Origin: Alectoria sarmentosa
Lineage: Eukaryota > Ascomycota > Lecanoromycetes > Lecanorales > Parmeliaceae
DNA: 61,377 nucleotides
Assembly (NCBI GenBank): GCA_009733775.1
Contig: WOGZ01000181.1
Location: forward strand, 1 to 61,377
Direction: 5' to 3'
The translations under genes were made by a program, and so were the position numbers. Positions 38,219-49,946 of the stretch are shown here, piece after piece. Within the stretch, counting starts at the first letter, position 1; every line of letters begins with the position of its first letter. Under the pieces are notes generated by a model. It did no database searches and was not told where the DNA came from. It worked only from the letters and a program-made list of their open reading frames with translations.

Positions 38219-38868
38219 TCAGGCGTTATGGCTGTCGACCTTTGTCTTTGAAAGGGCATTCATAATTTTGGAAAATTCTCTTAATCCATCTCCATCCTCA
38301 CCTTTCAGATGCCTTAGCACTCTTAACCGGTGGATGCCAGTCTTGATACCTTTCTGTCGAGACCACGGTGCTGCTGTTCTACCGTCAGGGCCCCGTCTCC
38401 TATTCTTCCCTCGTGCCCGTCCTCGATCGCCACGGTCGCTGCTGAATGATTGGTCGTTCAGTTGATCATCCAGACGTTCAGTTGCGGCTTCGTATATATC
38501 TTTGAGCTGATCTTGTAGATGAGGATATCGAGTGTATAGTGTTTGAAGATCGGCAGATGACTCAAGAGAAGATAGGAAGTGTGTTCCAAAAGAAGGCCCG
38601 CCGCCATTAACAAGAGAACTTAGCACGCCGATGGACGCTACAGATGCCGGAGGCTTTGGTGGCAAGCCATTGGGAATTGACGGAGTTGCGGCAAGAGATG
38701 GTACATGAGCGTGAGTGGTCTGGTGGATCTTGTAGCATTCAATAGAGCAACTTTGAGGTTTCAGCCTGTCTAATTCCAGGAGACTAACACATGTACGTAC
38801 TATGGTAGCTGACACGACGGGCATCTGTACCTAGCAGCCTTGGTATCGCATACTTCACATTGCGCCAT
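38219..38868 (-). CDS. HIT-type zinc-finger protein
   Basis: Two exons (38,868-38,801 and 38,750-38,219), 199 aa. The 50-nt intron (GTACGT...CAAAG) was placed because it joins SCQLPY to CSIECYKIH and restores a complete finger. Zinc ligands are C4, C7, C16, C19, C24, C28, H32 and H36, the exact zf-HIT pattern. A Pro/Ala linker follows, then a helical part (LQTLYTRYPHLQDQLKDIYE), an Arg/Gly-rich stretch (about 130-145) and a C-terminal helix (LREFSKIMNAL). Proteins of this shape (ZNHIT3/Hit1-like) help assemble box C/D snoRNPs in yeast and man; the exact orthology is not proven by sequence reading. It is transcribed divergently from NFU1 with 775 bases between the starts. Confidence 0.82.
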
Positions 38869-39643
38869 TTCAGAAGTGTGTCACATATCCTTGAATCATG
38901 AAATCTGCATTCCAAAGAGTAGGACTTCCTTTCATGACAAAATAGGAGCTGGTGGAGACTTCTACATCTTCATACCACGGCTGGGCACTAACACCATCGG
39001 GTCGTATTAAATATCCGTTGTCGTGGAAGAATCGGCGAGCACAGTACAACAGCAGAGCGAAAGCTTTGACAATTTTTTTTTGGGTACAAAACTCAAAGAC
39101 TTTCGAGTTCTTTACAATTTTGTGAAAACAGACTTGCTATCAAAAGCTCTCGTTGCGATAATATGAGCTGGTGAATGTCATATTTCCGCGCCAAGACTTG
39201 CGGATTTCTAATACTATCCGGATAGTAATGTGGAAATAAAAATAACCACGCTTTCGGTAGCAACTAGTATTTTACGATTTTTTTTTTACACCTCTGCCAA
39301 AGGGTCAATACAGAAATAACCATCAGCTTCCTTTTCCTCTGTAATTGAGGACTTGATAGATCAATTACGACTTCTTGGAATCTATACCACAGATGAACCG
39401 AGATAATATCTTCCGTTTTGAAACGCACATTCAATAGCCAAATTTCAGCGCGGCGGAATCGGAAATGTCGAATTTTCTCTATGTATACCTGGTCATACTA
39501 AACGTATTGTTACATGCGTTATACTTTACATTGGCTGAGGTTTAGAAGCATCCTTTTATGACGGCATAAGCTTCTCCAGATATCCTTCATACGCCTCAAC
39601 ATTGACTCCTCAAGAAAAATAGCTTGCCCATTTCCCCTCAAAC
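38869..39643. promoter_or_regulatory. Shared divergent promoter of HIT-finger and NFU1 genes
   Basis: 775 bases with no open frame of note. It contains T runs at 39,067 and about 39,279 and locally raised AT. Both upstream regions must lie here; no specific binding site was identified. Confidence 0.45.
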
Positions 39644-40707
39644 ATGTCGACCATGTTCCCTCGAGTGTCTTCGCAATCCTTGGGCGTCCTACGACCCTCA
39701 GGAAAAGGATCGCGAGCAATACTAAAGTGTTTCAGAGCACTACATCAACATAACATATCGGCCACCCTCACAGCTTCAAGTACTCAAGTCAGACCGCGGA
39801 TTGACTCGTCAAAGCTTAAACCAAAATTCCAATCACACGCCCTCGCTGGCGCCGTTCGAACAATATTCATCCAAACAGAAAAAACACCAAACGCTGATGT
39901 GAGCAAACGATCCCACACGACCACTATCAATTGCTGAACCTTCGAAGGCACTAAAATTCCTTCCCAATCACACTGTTCTACCCAAGGGCTTATCGTCTTC
40001 CTTTCTCGAATATCTGTCGCCAAGATCTACATTGGCACCTCCACATCCTTCGCCATTAGCTGCGCGATTGCTGAACATAGATGGAATCACTTCAATATTC
40101 TATGGTCCAGATTTCATTACTGTCACGAAGGCCTCTGATGCCATCTGGGCGCACGTTAAACCAGAGGTCTTCAGCTTGCTTACGGAAGCAGTCACTTCTG
40201 GCGAGCAGATTGTTAACACGGTCGAAAACATGTCCGCTGAAGCTGGTCAAGAAGGCGGTGAACAAGATACGCTTGGATACGATCAGAATGATAGCGAAGT
40301 GATAGGAATGATCAAGGAGCTTCTCGAAACCAGGATTCGACCAGCGATCCAAGAAGACGGGGGCGATATTGAGTTTCGAGGCTTCGAAAATGGGAATGTT
40401 CTACTGAAGCTCCGCGGTGCTTGTAGAACGTGTGATTCAAGCACGATAACCTTGAAAAACGGCATCGAGAGCATGCTTATGCATTATGTTAGTGATGCAC
40501 TACTTTGGCCACAAGCTTTATGTCAGGACTGACAGTTATCCGCTACAGATTGAAGAAGTCAGAACGGTTACACAAGTGCTTGATCAAGAGGAGGAGATAG
40601 CCATGCAAGAGTTCGCCAAATTCGAGGCTAAATTGAAAGAACAGAAGGGACCAGATGCTATTGCTTCAACAGTGAGTCAAGGAAGCTTGGATACTGCGGA
40701 AGCCTGA
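39644..40707 (+). CDS. NFU1: NFU1-type mitochondrial iron-sulfur cluster scaffold
   Basis: Three exons (39,644-39,898; 39,948-40,487; 40,549-40,707), 317 aa. Introns of 49 and 61 nt have GCTGAAC and CTGAC branch sites. The first 40 residues are basic and Ser-rich without acidic residues, fitting a mitochondrial presequence. The Nfu N-terminal domain starts FIQTEKTPNAD and runs across the first intron into ALKFLPN, then FLEYLSPRSTLAPP. The C-terminal NifU-like domain (about 200-270) holds the cluster ligands in GACRTCDSS (C244, C247). An acidic tail of about 50 residues follows. NFU1 passes [4Fe-4S] clusters to lipoyl synthase and respiratory complex proteins. The length fits the fungal family. 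Confidence 0.92.
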
Positions 40708-41003
40708 AGGGTAAAACAACGAGAATGGATTTTTGACGACACCACAAATGAGTTTGCAGAGTGTGAGGGGTGTACCGGGTGGTTGAGGACTCGGGACGAG
40801 CTTATGGACGGCCTCTAAAATATCCTCGCCTTGCGATTCTGGCTTCAACGCTTCTATCCAAATTCACCTTTGAGTAGTCTGGAATTATCTCCGACTAAAC
40901 GTGCCAGAGCAAAGGCCCAGAAGAACTGGAGCGATGATCTGAGCGCCACGTCACCTCTTTGTAAAGGCTCCAAGAGCTCGCCGAGCAGATCCGTCCGATA
41001 CAT
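40666..41003 (-). CDS. Possible short gene antisense to the NFU1 3' end
   Basis: From an ATG at 41,003 the minus strand reads MYRTDLLGELLEPLQRGDVA and on through SSLQFFWAFALA. A GTTTAG...GATAG intron (47 nt) would join this to a frame containing EDILEAVHKLV that ends at 40,666. The residue mix looks protein-like, but I recognise no family. The C-terminal 40 bases overlap NFU1 coding sequence on the other strand. An unseen upstream exon is possible (an acceptor-like ACACAG lies at about 41,030). It could equally be a gene relic or chance. Confidence 0.25.
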
Positions 41004-41060
41004 GTCTTTGATGATGGAGATGAAGCTGCTGTGTCAGTCTAACACTCATTTAAGATAATC

Positions 41061-43228
41061 TCAATATTTGATTATCAAGACAGATAGTATGACGGGCATG
41101 AAGGATCTCTTTTTTATCAGCTGTCTTGTGAGGTACTGAGAATAATATAGGTACTTTAGGATAGTAGTAAAGTAGTGCATGCGGCTACTTCTACTTGGGT
41201 GAAGTGTGGGGTATCCCGGTTGGTATCCAACTGTGGCTTGTGAGCTGGATCCCTCGGACCCTGTGCACAAACCTCGAGAATCTCTTCTCTTCTGTGCTTC
41301 AAATGTTCGCAAAGAGTGACCTGGCACTTGCTCGATGATTATTACCCCGCTACGGAGGAGATTAGAGCGACCTTACCCCTCATCTTGCGATCCTCTTGCA
41401 TTGCAGCATCTCCATGCTCTCTCCACATGTGTGAAAGAACGCCTCTCGCTTTTTCAGGAGCACTAATAGACCCCGCGGGGATTCACTTTTAGCGCTTCAA
41501 GAACCCTGGGGAACATCTTCTTCGACTCCCTCTCCTCGTTGCTCATTTTCCCCTCCCCAATTGACCTTTCCTTCTCTCTCTGAGAACTGTATCAGCCGAA
41601 GTACTTTAACAGTGAGCAAAGCCCGGTCGACAAGAGGTCCGGAGGAAGCTTGATTTGGAAACCTATCGCCTACTTGCAACCCCGCAACCGTCCAGACTGA
41701 AACGCCCGCGCAAGAGCATTGTCCGTTGGAGCACAAGAAGAGTCCGACAGCTGTTCTTCCTTCCCCCTTCGTCTAGCCTTCTAGCCTCTTGATCCACGAC
41801 TGTCATGAGGCCAGTCGTCTTGATTGTCAATATCACTGCAACGACTTGAAGACTTGTCCACGGCCCTCCCAATTTGGTGCCTCCAATGGGCTGTCGCATC
41901 CTGCAAAAGTATTTGCTCCGGTAGAATTGACAAGCAAGAGAAGAGCACAAACGTCGAGTACCTGCACGACTCTTTCATGGCTTTTGTTAAGACTCTTGGC
42001 GGAGCCTGAAGGCACCATAATTGGACATCATATATTGGGAACTCTATCTGTGACGAATTTCTACTACGCCTGTGCATTCATAGATTCAGTTGTACTATTC
42101 CTGTTGATCCTTCTTTGGTACGGATTTCGCTTCCTCCGAGTCTCTCAAAATATGCAGAACGATCTCTGGAATCGCTTCCACTAAGTAACTTGCTGACTTA
42201 GGTAAGATACCCAACCATTGCTGATAGGGCTGTTGACCCCCCGGTGTCCATTCTCAACCATCTACACAAATTTTAGAGGAAAACTTTCCCGGAACAAGAC
42301 AGTGAATAGAATTGCTAGGTAGGTCGTTAGTAGTTTCCCACTGTCATTGCAGTTCACTCGCACGCTGTCAAGCTACTACGACGTCCCGCTGCTGCCTTCA
42401 TGCTTGGGATGACTCGATCAATGACTAGAACAGAACGAGAATATTGCTTCTTCTGATCTCTAGATGCTTTCTAGGTACAAGATTGTTAACAATGGACATA
42501 AGAAAGACGACTCTTCCTTGCGGCTGCAAAGCCTTGATTAGTGTCGACAGCTTCTCAAAGGTCACTGCTAACGTGGTGTCATAGACTTCGAAGGAGACGT
42601 TCTTCATTTAGATTACCATTTATCACGAAATCTTTGCTTCTTCCTTCTGATCCTACGGCCGACCAAAAAACAAAGGTCTTCCGGAACCTATGATCAACTC
42701 ATAAGATCCGTGAATTGTAAGTCAAAGAAATACAATCGCGGCTGAATAGTGATATCTGAAGCTTCTAATGCACTTTTAGCCTGCTTAATGAGAGGCAGAA
42801 TTCATTGATGTAAAACTCGGCAAATCTTACTCCCACCATCAAAACCAGACTCGAATCTAACACGTTTCGTCCACTGGTACGAGTTCACGTCACCGCCCCC
42901 GCCGAGAAGTAGGGTGCAATTTCATTCGCCAGGGCTATTGCTAATGTGAGCAATTTCTGAATTCTGAAAGCCTCATCAAATAATCACCTCCTCCTAATAC
43001 AGAGAGACCCTTAGACTCATCTTCCAACACGGATTTCTAGTATGCAAGCTTCGATGGCCTACCACCTCACATCGTGTGACTGACTTTTGACGTTCATAGT
43101 GGTCTCGAAGTTCAAAGACCTCTTTGAATATCCCGAGTGAACAAAAGCTCGCAGATTACCTGCCAGGAATGGTCTCATGCGCGCGGACAAGCTTTCCCAC
43201 CCAATATCGTATCATTTAGGTCATCAAT
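41061..43228 (+). promoter_or_regulatory. Long gene-less stretch; probable PSP1 promoter and leader
   Basis: About 2.2 kb without a gene I can support. The 41,340-41,500 part is rich in CCCCT-like and pyrimidine tracts and has a CCCCGCGGGG palindrome near 41,472. Several short open frames, the longest at 41,789-42,184, would be upstream ORFs if the PSP1 transcript starts here. A minus-strand frame at 42,607-42,425 (60 aa, ALQPQGRVVFLMSIVNNL) is the only piece that looks faintly protein-like. Confidence 0.35.
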
Positions 43229-46038
43229 ATGACCTCCACTACGAGTTCGCAGGCCCAGGCAGGCCAAGCAAAGCGCACTTCTTTCGGTGGCTTCCCAGGT
43301 GGCGGCGCGTCAATTTTCCTTGATAGGTCCAAAGCTGGATTCCGTGGCTCTACACCCGACTCTGAGGCACTTGCATCTTCTGATGATGAGCAAGATCATC
43401 ATCTCCGCCTACATCCAGTGACCAGCAATCCTGGACCGAAATCAGTCCGCCGTCTGTCGTGGCTCACAGAGGCACAACAAGCGCCAAATCGCAAAGGGTC
43501 TTTGGGCGGCAACGGACCGTTTGCTCCAGCTAGCCCAAACACGACAGCATCTCCTAATGATCAGACACCATGGGGAGGGAACGTTGGTTCAACTACTGGG
43601 CCAACAACAGCCCGCGGCCATGCCACCAGTACCTCGTTTCCATGGGGAAATACTATCTGGAATAATGACCCACAGAAGGGGCCACCTCAACGTTTGACTG
43701 AAGTATTGCCGTCGCCAACTAGCATGGTACCCCCTGTTTCTGCGGGCGCTTACACCGAGGAGCCTTTGCATAGTCCTCCGCTTAGTCAAGAAAACAATGC
43801 AGATTCTGCGATTCCCTTCGCAATCCCTCTTCAACCGACACTTAAGACATATCGGTCCCAATCGTATTCGGTTGGTCAATTGGATCCGGAGTCTTCGAAC
43901 TTGCCTCCCAACAACTACGGTGCCTACAATACTTATGGGCGCTCAAGGAACGGAGCACCGTATGCAGGGCTTCAGCACAGGCCCTCGCGTCCAAGTATGT
44001 TAGGAGATTTGTCACACGATCCACCCCTCTTGGAACAGCTTCGGGAGGTCGATGACGACGAGGAAAGCTCTAACGGTTCGGAAACGGACATTCAGCTTTC
44101 AGCACAGGAAACCAAGATTCAGCAGCTTGCGTTGGAGAACGCCATACTCCGGCAGGCAGCCGCCGAACGATCAGAAAGCGCAAAACTGCGCAATCGAGCA
44201 GCCACAGGTACCACAAACAAAGCACCGCGTAGCTCTGCCCAGATATACAGTCAACATCCACGTGATCCTATGGCCGAAGAGACGGAGTATGCCTTATATG
44301 AATTTGAAGACCTAGAAATTCCCAAGCTGTACAAATACGAGAATTTGAATGGGAGGAGATCTAGTGAGTACGCTACCAAATCAAGTACGCAGTATGCAGT
44401 GGCAGGCATTCCTGAGAACAGGACGCTTGAGAGTGTCAAAAAAGGACATTGGCAAAGCTCACTAGGCTTTGGTGGTATCGGAGAGCCACCTCAGAGCCGT
44501 CGTCATTCCTTCGCCGACGTACCGACCCGACAGAACTCGATCGGTTCAACAGGTGACTCACAGAACGGACATAGCGCTGGTGACATCGGTCTCCGATCTA
44601 ACAGTAGGCATGAAAGTCTCAGAGGGTATAGTGATGGATTGGCTCGCCCGTCCCAAGGCGATGGTGGTGAGTATGCCCATTTTCATTCGCCTCAAGTTAT
44701 GCAAGAACGATTTTTAGAACTGGAACATTTACACGACCGTAATTTTGCAGTTGCCTACTTTTCTCGAAGGGACCCGTCGTTGCGGAGCGGAGAGGGCCAC
44801 GGCTCTCCAGTAAATCAGCACCAGGAATACATGCAGAGTCAATACGGACGCTCGCAGCACCTCGGACATCTACAAGCGCGCCCCTGTCAATTACTTTACA
44901 TTGTCACGTTCAAGGCCCAACGAGCTGACGTGTTCTACGTGCAAGAAGGCACTGGTCTTCAGGTGAAAAAAGGTGATTTGGTGATCGTGGAGGCGGACAG
45001 AGGTGCAGACCTTGGGACTGTAGCCAGTAACAATGTGCCATTCACTGAGGCGAAAGAATTGAAGGATCGATACATGCAAGAACACTACAACTGGCTTATG
45101 GTATTTTCTCGTCATGGTCAGAATGGGACAGTGGCAGGGCCAAATCCAAATGGTCAACCGAACGCATCAAACAGTGCGATCGGAGGGATGAGCGGCTCCC
45201 CGGGGCAAGTGGGCCCACAGGACCTTCCAAACAGCGAATTGAAGCCGAAGATGATCAAACGATTGGCACAACCTCACGAGATCCAGACTCTGAGAGACAA
45301 AGAAGGCAATGAGGCGAAGGCAAAACGCGTCTGCCAGCAGAAAGTGGTCGAACATCGTCTCAACATGGAGATCTTAGAAGCCGAATTTCAAATGTGAGTG
45401 GAGAGAGAGAGATAGACTTTGGGTAAGGGCTAATATCTTTCAGGGACTGGAAGAAACTTACCTTTTACTACTTCGCTGATGAATACATCAACTTCAATTC
45501 CTTAGTCACGGATTTGTTCAAGATCTACAAAACCCGTATCTGGATGTCTGCAATCAATCCTGCGTCATTCCAGACACCGTCGGGAGGACTGCAATTGCCT
45601 GCAGGCATTGGGCCCAGCGCTTTCAGCACAGATGTTGATCATTATTCCAACCGCCATTCACAGAGACAATATCCAACGTCTACATCAAATGGTCCAAATC
45701 AGGCAGCATTGACCTTCCTCGACCATGCTTGGAGCGCCAGTCGGGATAATGCTACGATTGGCACCGTGGCCTTTCCTCCGCCCTACGCACAGCCGTTTCC
45801 GCCTCATGACCTTGAAAATCGTTCGCTAGACCAGTATTCGATAGACTACCGTCAGGGTCTCCATCAGGTACTTAACATGCAATCGCCTCTCAATTCTCCT
45901 GGTTATAATGCACCAAATGTTCACCATTCTTCCTCTTTTATCGCCAGACCGCATAGTAGCAATGGTGGGATGCAAGCGTCACACGTTTTCGGCAGGGATT
46001 GGAATCAGTCGTTTCAAGGACTATCATTAAATCCTTGA
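43229..46038 (+). CDS. PSP1 C-terminal-domain protein
   Basis: Two exons (43,229-45,393 and 45,444-46,038), 919 aa; the 50-nt intron GTGAGT...TTTCAG splits the codon of Met in EFQM|DWKK. The first about 540 residues are low complexity, rich in Ser, Pro, Gly, Asn and Gln, with a short coiled-coil segment (QETKIQQLALENAILRQ). The conserved PSP1 domain is about 551-760: CQLLYIVTFKAQRADVFY, KKGDLVIVEADRGADLGTV, and, across the intron, DWKKLTFYYFADEYINFNSL. The tail is Gln/Pro/Ser-rich. Yeast Psp1 was found as a suppressor of DNA polymerase alpha and Cdc mutants and is linked to RNA granules; the molecular role is not settled. Confidence 0.85.
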
Positions 46039-46869
46039 TATCACTGACCTCATGAGATACTATGGGGTCTACGAGCGGCTTTGAGAGGACGAATCCGTGG
46101 AGAGGGACCGTCTTCGAGATCTCCACGATCCCGTGATCTATGCTCGCTTTTATGAACTCTTGTCTCATGCATAGTAAATTTATCGATGACAGCCAAGCTC
46201 AAATGGCCACATCTATTTCTTGCTCTCCGCGGGATGGCCTTGCGTACAGCTCGGGGGGTTTTACTGGCCTGGATCTAGTGCTTTTGGCACGTATGGTTTG
46301 CGGAAATGCAAACAACTTCACGAGTGCATATGCGCATAAATCGTTTTTTTTGCCCCCATATTGATGACACACATGGAATGATAATGATGGCTGCTTGACT
46401 TGGTGGTGGTTGGATGCCTTCTCGGGTATATCAAACATATCACAGGCCACGTGTTTACCTAGATGAACTGATTCACGATCGAGCTATCCGCTAGAACAAG
46501 TGAAAGACGAAAACGGATGGTAACATGTGATGTGCACTTTGACGTAAGCTTCTCACGATGTTCTCCATTAGTGTGCTCATTGGCCCGCCCTTACTCAGAA
46601 AGAAATTCAATTAGGGCACTCACGGTGTAACATGAAATCCTCACCAGCCCAGCACTTCGGCACAGATCATAGCCTTTGAAGGAGCAACTTTGAAGCTTCC
46701 AGAGAAGGATTCAGTCAAGATTGAATTATGGAACGAGCAACTCCTTGACTTGACGTAGCTGAGGGCCCAAGCAAACGCGGGTAGCTGTTTACGTCAACCC
46801 AGACAACCTCGTCGAATGTTCGCATTCAGTGACGTCGAATACTACTTTTTCCAAGAACAACTCTCTATC
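46039..46869 (+). other. Intergenic: PSP1 3' region and next promoter
   Basis: 830 bases. Open frames here (for example 46,140-46,364) have no coding character. No regulatory element identified. Confidence 0.5.
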
Positions 46870-47842
46870 ATGGCGAAAGCTGGTAAAAGGTCTAACGGTT
46901 TGTCCTGCGTATTCAACTTCAGCAGTGTCCCGGCAACTCATCCGTCATTACATAGGTGAAGCAGACTATGAGTCTACGAGAGCTAAAAAGTCTAGAATGA
47001 GCAAACCGAATCGACAACCTGCTCAGATGGGAGACGTGCCTGACTCCGAAGAAGATGTGGGACACTCAACGAGCGTGTAAGCTCTTTCTTACACCGTGCC
47101 GATTAAATCAACTCAGATTCAAGCAAGGAAGTTCTTGGCTGCAGCGAAGGAACCTGCGAAGAGAAGCCATGCACCGATCTCAGAATTCAAGAATATCGTT
47201 GAGGAGGGCAAGAAAAAGCTAATCAATTTACTCGAGGAGAAGGCACGCAGCGTGTACGCTCGTTCGGTATCTACTGGTTGGATGACTCCGACTAATTTCA
47301 GTGCTAGCACAAGACGAGACTATGAACTCAAAGACGCTCTCATCAAGGTCATACTTGGCGCCCAGCGAGACCAAACAGAAATGGATGAGAGGGGGGTCAA
47401 GCAGTACTCCATATCGAAGCCCACAGCATCCGCCATTCACCAGAGCGCCAAGTCCAAGATAGCATCATCGCGAGAATTGCTAGGATACTACGAAAGAGCG
47501 TCTCAGCAGGTCGCTTCTGGAGGAAGGGTCCCGATGATGGAGTCTGGATGGGAGAAGGATAGTCAGACGCTACAAGGCATCCTCAACAAACAGGTAGAGA
47601 AGATCAAGCTTGAGGTACATAAACTTCTCAATGAAGACTCGAAAACCTTGAAGGAGCAAGTCGAGGGTGACCTGTCGGAGTTGGACACGGATCTGTGGAA
47701 CGAATTTGCTGTGAGCGAAGCTGATGAGGAAAATATCAAGTCATCAAACGAAAAAAGCGGGGAAACGTGGGCAAAGGTAGCAAAAAATGCACAACGAGGT
47801 GTACGACGTGCAGTCAAACACCTTCCAAAGGATGGCAAGTAA
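46870..47842 (+). CDS. Unrecognised 287-aa helical protein
   Basis: The start ATG at 46,870 gives MAKAGKRSNG, and a 58-nt intron (46,898-46,955, GTTTGT...CATAG) joins it to EADYESTRAKKSRMSKPNRQ. A second intron follows: 47,077-47,127 (GTAAGC...CAAG) or, less likely, 47,075-47,116 (42 nt); both keep frame. With the first choice it is 287 aa. A longer open frame that would begin with GTG at 46,829 is rejected as a start. The N-terminus is basic with an acidic patch (GDVPDSEEDVG). Residues about 55-260 are charged and predicted helical (EFKNIVEEGKKKLINLLEEK; QVEKIKLEVHKLLNEDSKTL). The C-terminus is basic. There is no signal peptide or membrane segment. I know no family for it; nuclear location is a guess from the basic ends. 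Confidence 0.72.
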
Positions 47843-49047
47843 AGTCGACGGTAATAAAAGGGCGCGTCCATTTGCTAGAAGCTGCAGCTATATGTCATAG
47901 ATCAAAATTTGTTTGATAGCTTATAACGATAGTTGAGCCTTCACAATATCATGAAATATCGGCTTCATCACTCCTAATAAATTAATAATATGTGCTGGGG
48001 GCGCGGGCTTCCCAGTAGTGGAAAGCTTGGAAGATCTCTACAGTCTACGATTGATTGATACATGTTTTTTTACGCTTGGGGGAGACCCCCGGAACCCCCC
48101 TTTTCCTCCGGGGGGTTCTCCGAGGGCTCTTGCCGGAGGGGCTGTTCTCGCAAACTCGAAGTCATGATAAATGTGTGATATATGGAATTTCGAGCTTGTT
48201 TCGACAGCCTCTTCGGTAAAAGCCCTCGGAAAGCTTTGAGGGGTAAAAGGGCTCAGAAAAAAGCGCCTATCAGAGGCTCGGAGCATTCAGAAGGGTTTAA
48301 AAAAGTTCTGATCTACCTGACTAAATTTCATGAAAATAATATCATTCGAAAGCGCGTATTCGAATCTGTAACTTTGTTTATTCGTTTTATTATCATATGA
48401 TATGTGACACGAAAGGAATCAAAAAGAATAGAATGTAAGAAGTTGATGTTCGACTTTCAGCCTTATGGGGTGACCTGTTTGGGACGTATCCGCGTTTAGA
48501 TCCAAAATGAAGAAATAAGGTGAGTTTTAACTTGAAAATCGTGAAATTTGAAGGTCTGGTTGGTCAACCTTAAAAATAACCAAATCGTACTTTTTTTTGC
48601 ATAACTTTTGACCATGAAGAAAGCAAGCTTTCCAACAAGTAGAGCCAATATGTTTCGTGAAGTTGCGAGTCCCGAATTCATTGCAGCCCAAATTGAAGCA
48701 CTTACGGCTTATATGAAAGTTACTCCACTACACATTGGATCAGTATTGGTATTGAGACTAAGTAAGAAGCTGATGCTCGGAACAAGGTTTTACGAAGGTT
48801 GGAGAGATGACCAAGGGGACAGACCCTCCAGACAGCCAGCCAGCCCTACAAGGCCTCGCTTAGATTGTCATCGCCGAGCCGCCCACAAGATATGCAAACC
48901 CAGCACGAACATCACGACAACAACTTCAACAACCAAGTAAAGGTATATTCTCCCATTTCCAGTGACTCATACTTATCACTCTCCTTGCCTTGAAGGCACC
49001 ATATCATTGTCCTGCAGTTGTTCCAAGGCTGACGAAACTGAGCGCAG
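47843..49047. other. 1.2-kb intergenic with repeat-like debris; RPL15 upstream region
   Basis: Contains the GC-rich foldback at 48,078-48,140, then a patch of lowered GC (48,290-48,620), then, from about 48,830, the pyrimidine-rich leader of RPL15. Open frames at 48,182 and 48,608 are not convincing. A GTATAT...CTGCAG pair (about 48,942-49,016) could be a 5'-UTR intron of RPL15. Confidence 0.4.
48078..48140. repeat. GC-rich foldback
   Basis: GGGGGAGACCCCC (48,078-48,090) is followed by GAACCCCCC and GGGGGGTTC (48,092-48,100 / 48,110-48,118), a 9-bp stem with a 9-nt loop, then another C/G-rich half palindrome. Its composition is unlike the surroundings. The origin is unknown. Confidence 0.55.
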
Positions 49048-49946
49048 ATGGGCGCCCTCAAATGTAAAAGATCTACACTGCGATCCAGTAACCCACCTTT
49101 GGCTAAAATTTACCGCAGATGTCGAAGAGCTTCAAAAGAAGAAGCAATCTGACGTCCTCCGTTTCCTGCTGCGCGTCCGGTGCTGGGAGGTAAGATAATT
49201 ATCTCGTACCCTTCAATGACGAAACACCACACCAAAACGTACCAATGGCCGGAGGAAATCTTGTGGCACATAATGTGTCTTGCTATACACTGCTGAGAGT
49301 GCGTGAATATAGCTCCGACAGTTGCACGTCATCCACCGCGCCTCTCGCCCATCCCGCCCTGATAAGGCCCGTCGTTTGGGCTATAAGGCCAAGCAGGGTT
49401 ATGTCATCTACCGCATTCGTGTCCGTCGTGGAGGACGCAAGCGACCTGCCCCTAAAGGTGCTACATACGGTCAGTTCAAGGGACATGGCCATGCATTTGG
49501 AGAGACACTGATCTAGAACTCTTCAAGGAAAACCTACCAACCAGGGTATCAATCAGCTGAAGTACCAGCGTTCACTCAAGTCCACTGCCGAAGAACGTGT
49601 GGGACGCCGCTGCGCCAACCTGAGGGTTTTGAACTCCTACTGGATCAACCAAGATTCGACCTACAAATATTTCGAAATCATCCTTGTTGACCCTCAGCAC
49701 AAGGCCATTCGCCGCGATCCTCGCATCAACTGGATCGTGAAGCCCGTGCACAAAGTAAATCTCTGTTCTTCCACTTATTGAACATTCTGGCTAAATTGAA
49801 TTCAGCACCGTGAATCTCGAGGTCTCACAGCAACCGGCAAGAAGTCTCGTGGGCTGGGCAGGGGTCACAAGTTCAACAAGACCACGGCGGGTAGGAGGAA
49901 GACATGGAAGCGTCACAATACCGAGTCATACTGGCGTTACCGTTGA
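49048..49946 (+). CDS. RPL15: 60S ribosomal protein L15 (eL15)
   Basis: Five exons: 49,048-49,063; 49,119-49,189; 49,313-49,469; 49,528-49,754; 49,806-49,946; 203 aa, the family length. The first exon codes only MGALK plus one base. Diagnostic blocks are KKKQSDVLRFLLRVRCWE, RPDKARRLGYKAKQGYVIYR, VGRRCANLRVLNSYW and QDSTYKYFEIILVDP, ending TWKRHNTESYWRYR. The protein is a basic core component of the large subunit in the cytosol. Introns are 51-123 nt with GCTAAA/CTGAT-type branch sites. Many introns near the 5' end are usual for ribosomal protein genes in filamentous fungi. Confidence 0.96.

Noticed and set aside
41789..42184. 131-aa plus-strand frame with a hydrophobic segment as a membrane protein gene
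   Set aside because: No family resemblance, codon use unlike neighbours, and several overlapping frames of similar quality on both strands; more likely leader sequence of PSP1.
46829..46869. Upstream extension of the 287-aa protein beginning at GTG
   Set aside because: GTG is not a normal fungal start; the ATG at 46,870 plus a 58-nt intron explains the data better.
48608..48940. 110-aa frame upstream of RPL15 as a gene
   Set aside because: It mixes a low-GC repeat-like part with the pyrimidine-rich RPL15 leader and has no protein-like domains.
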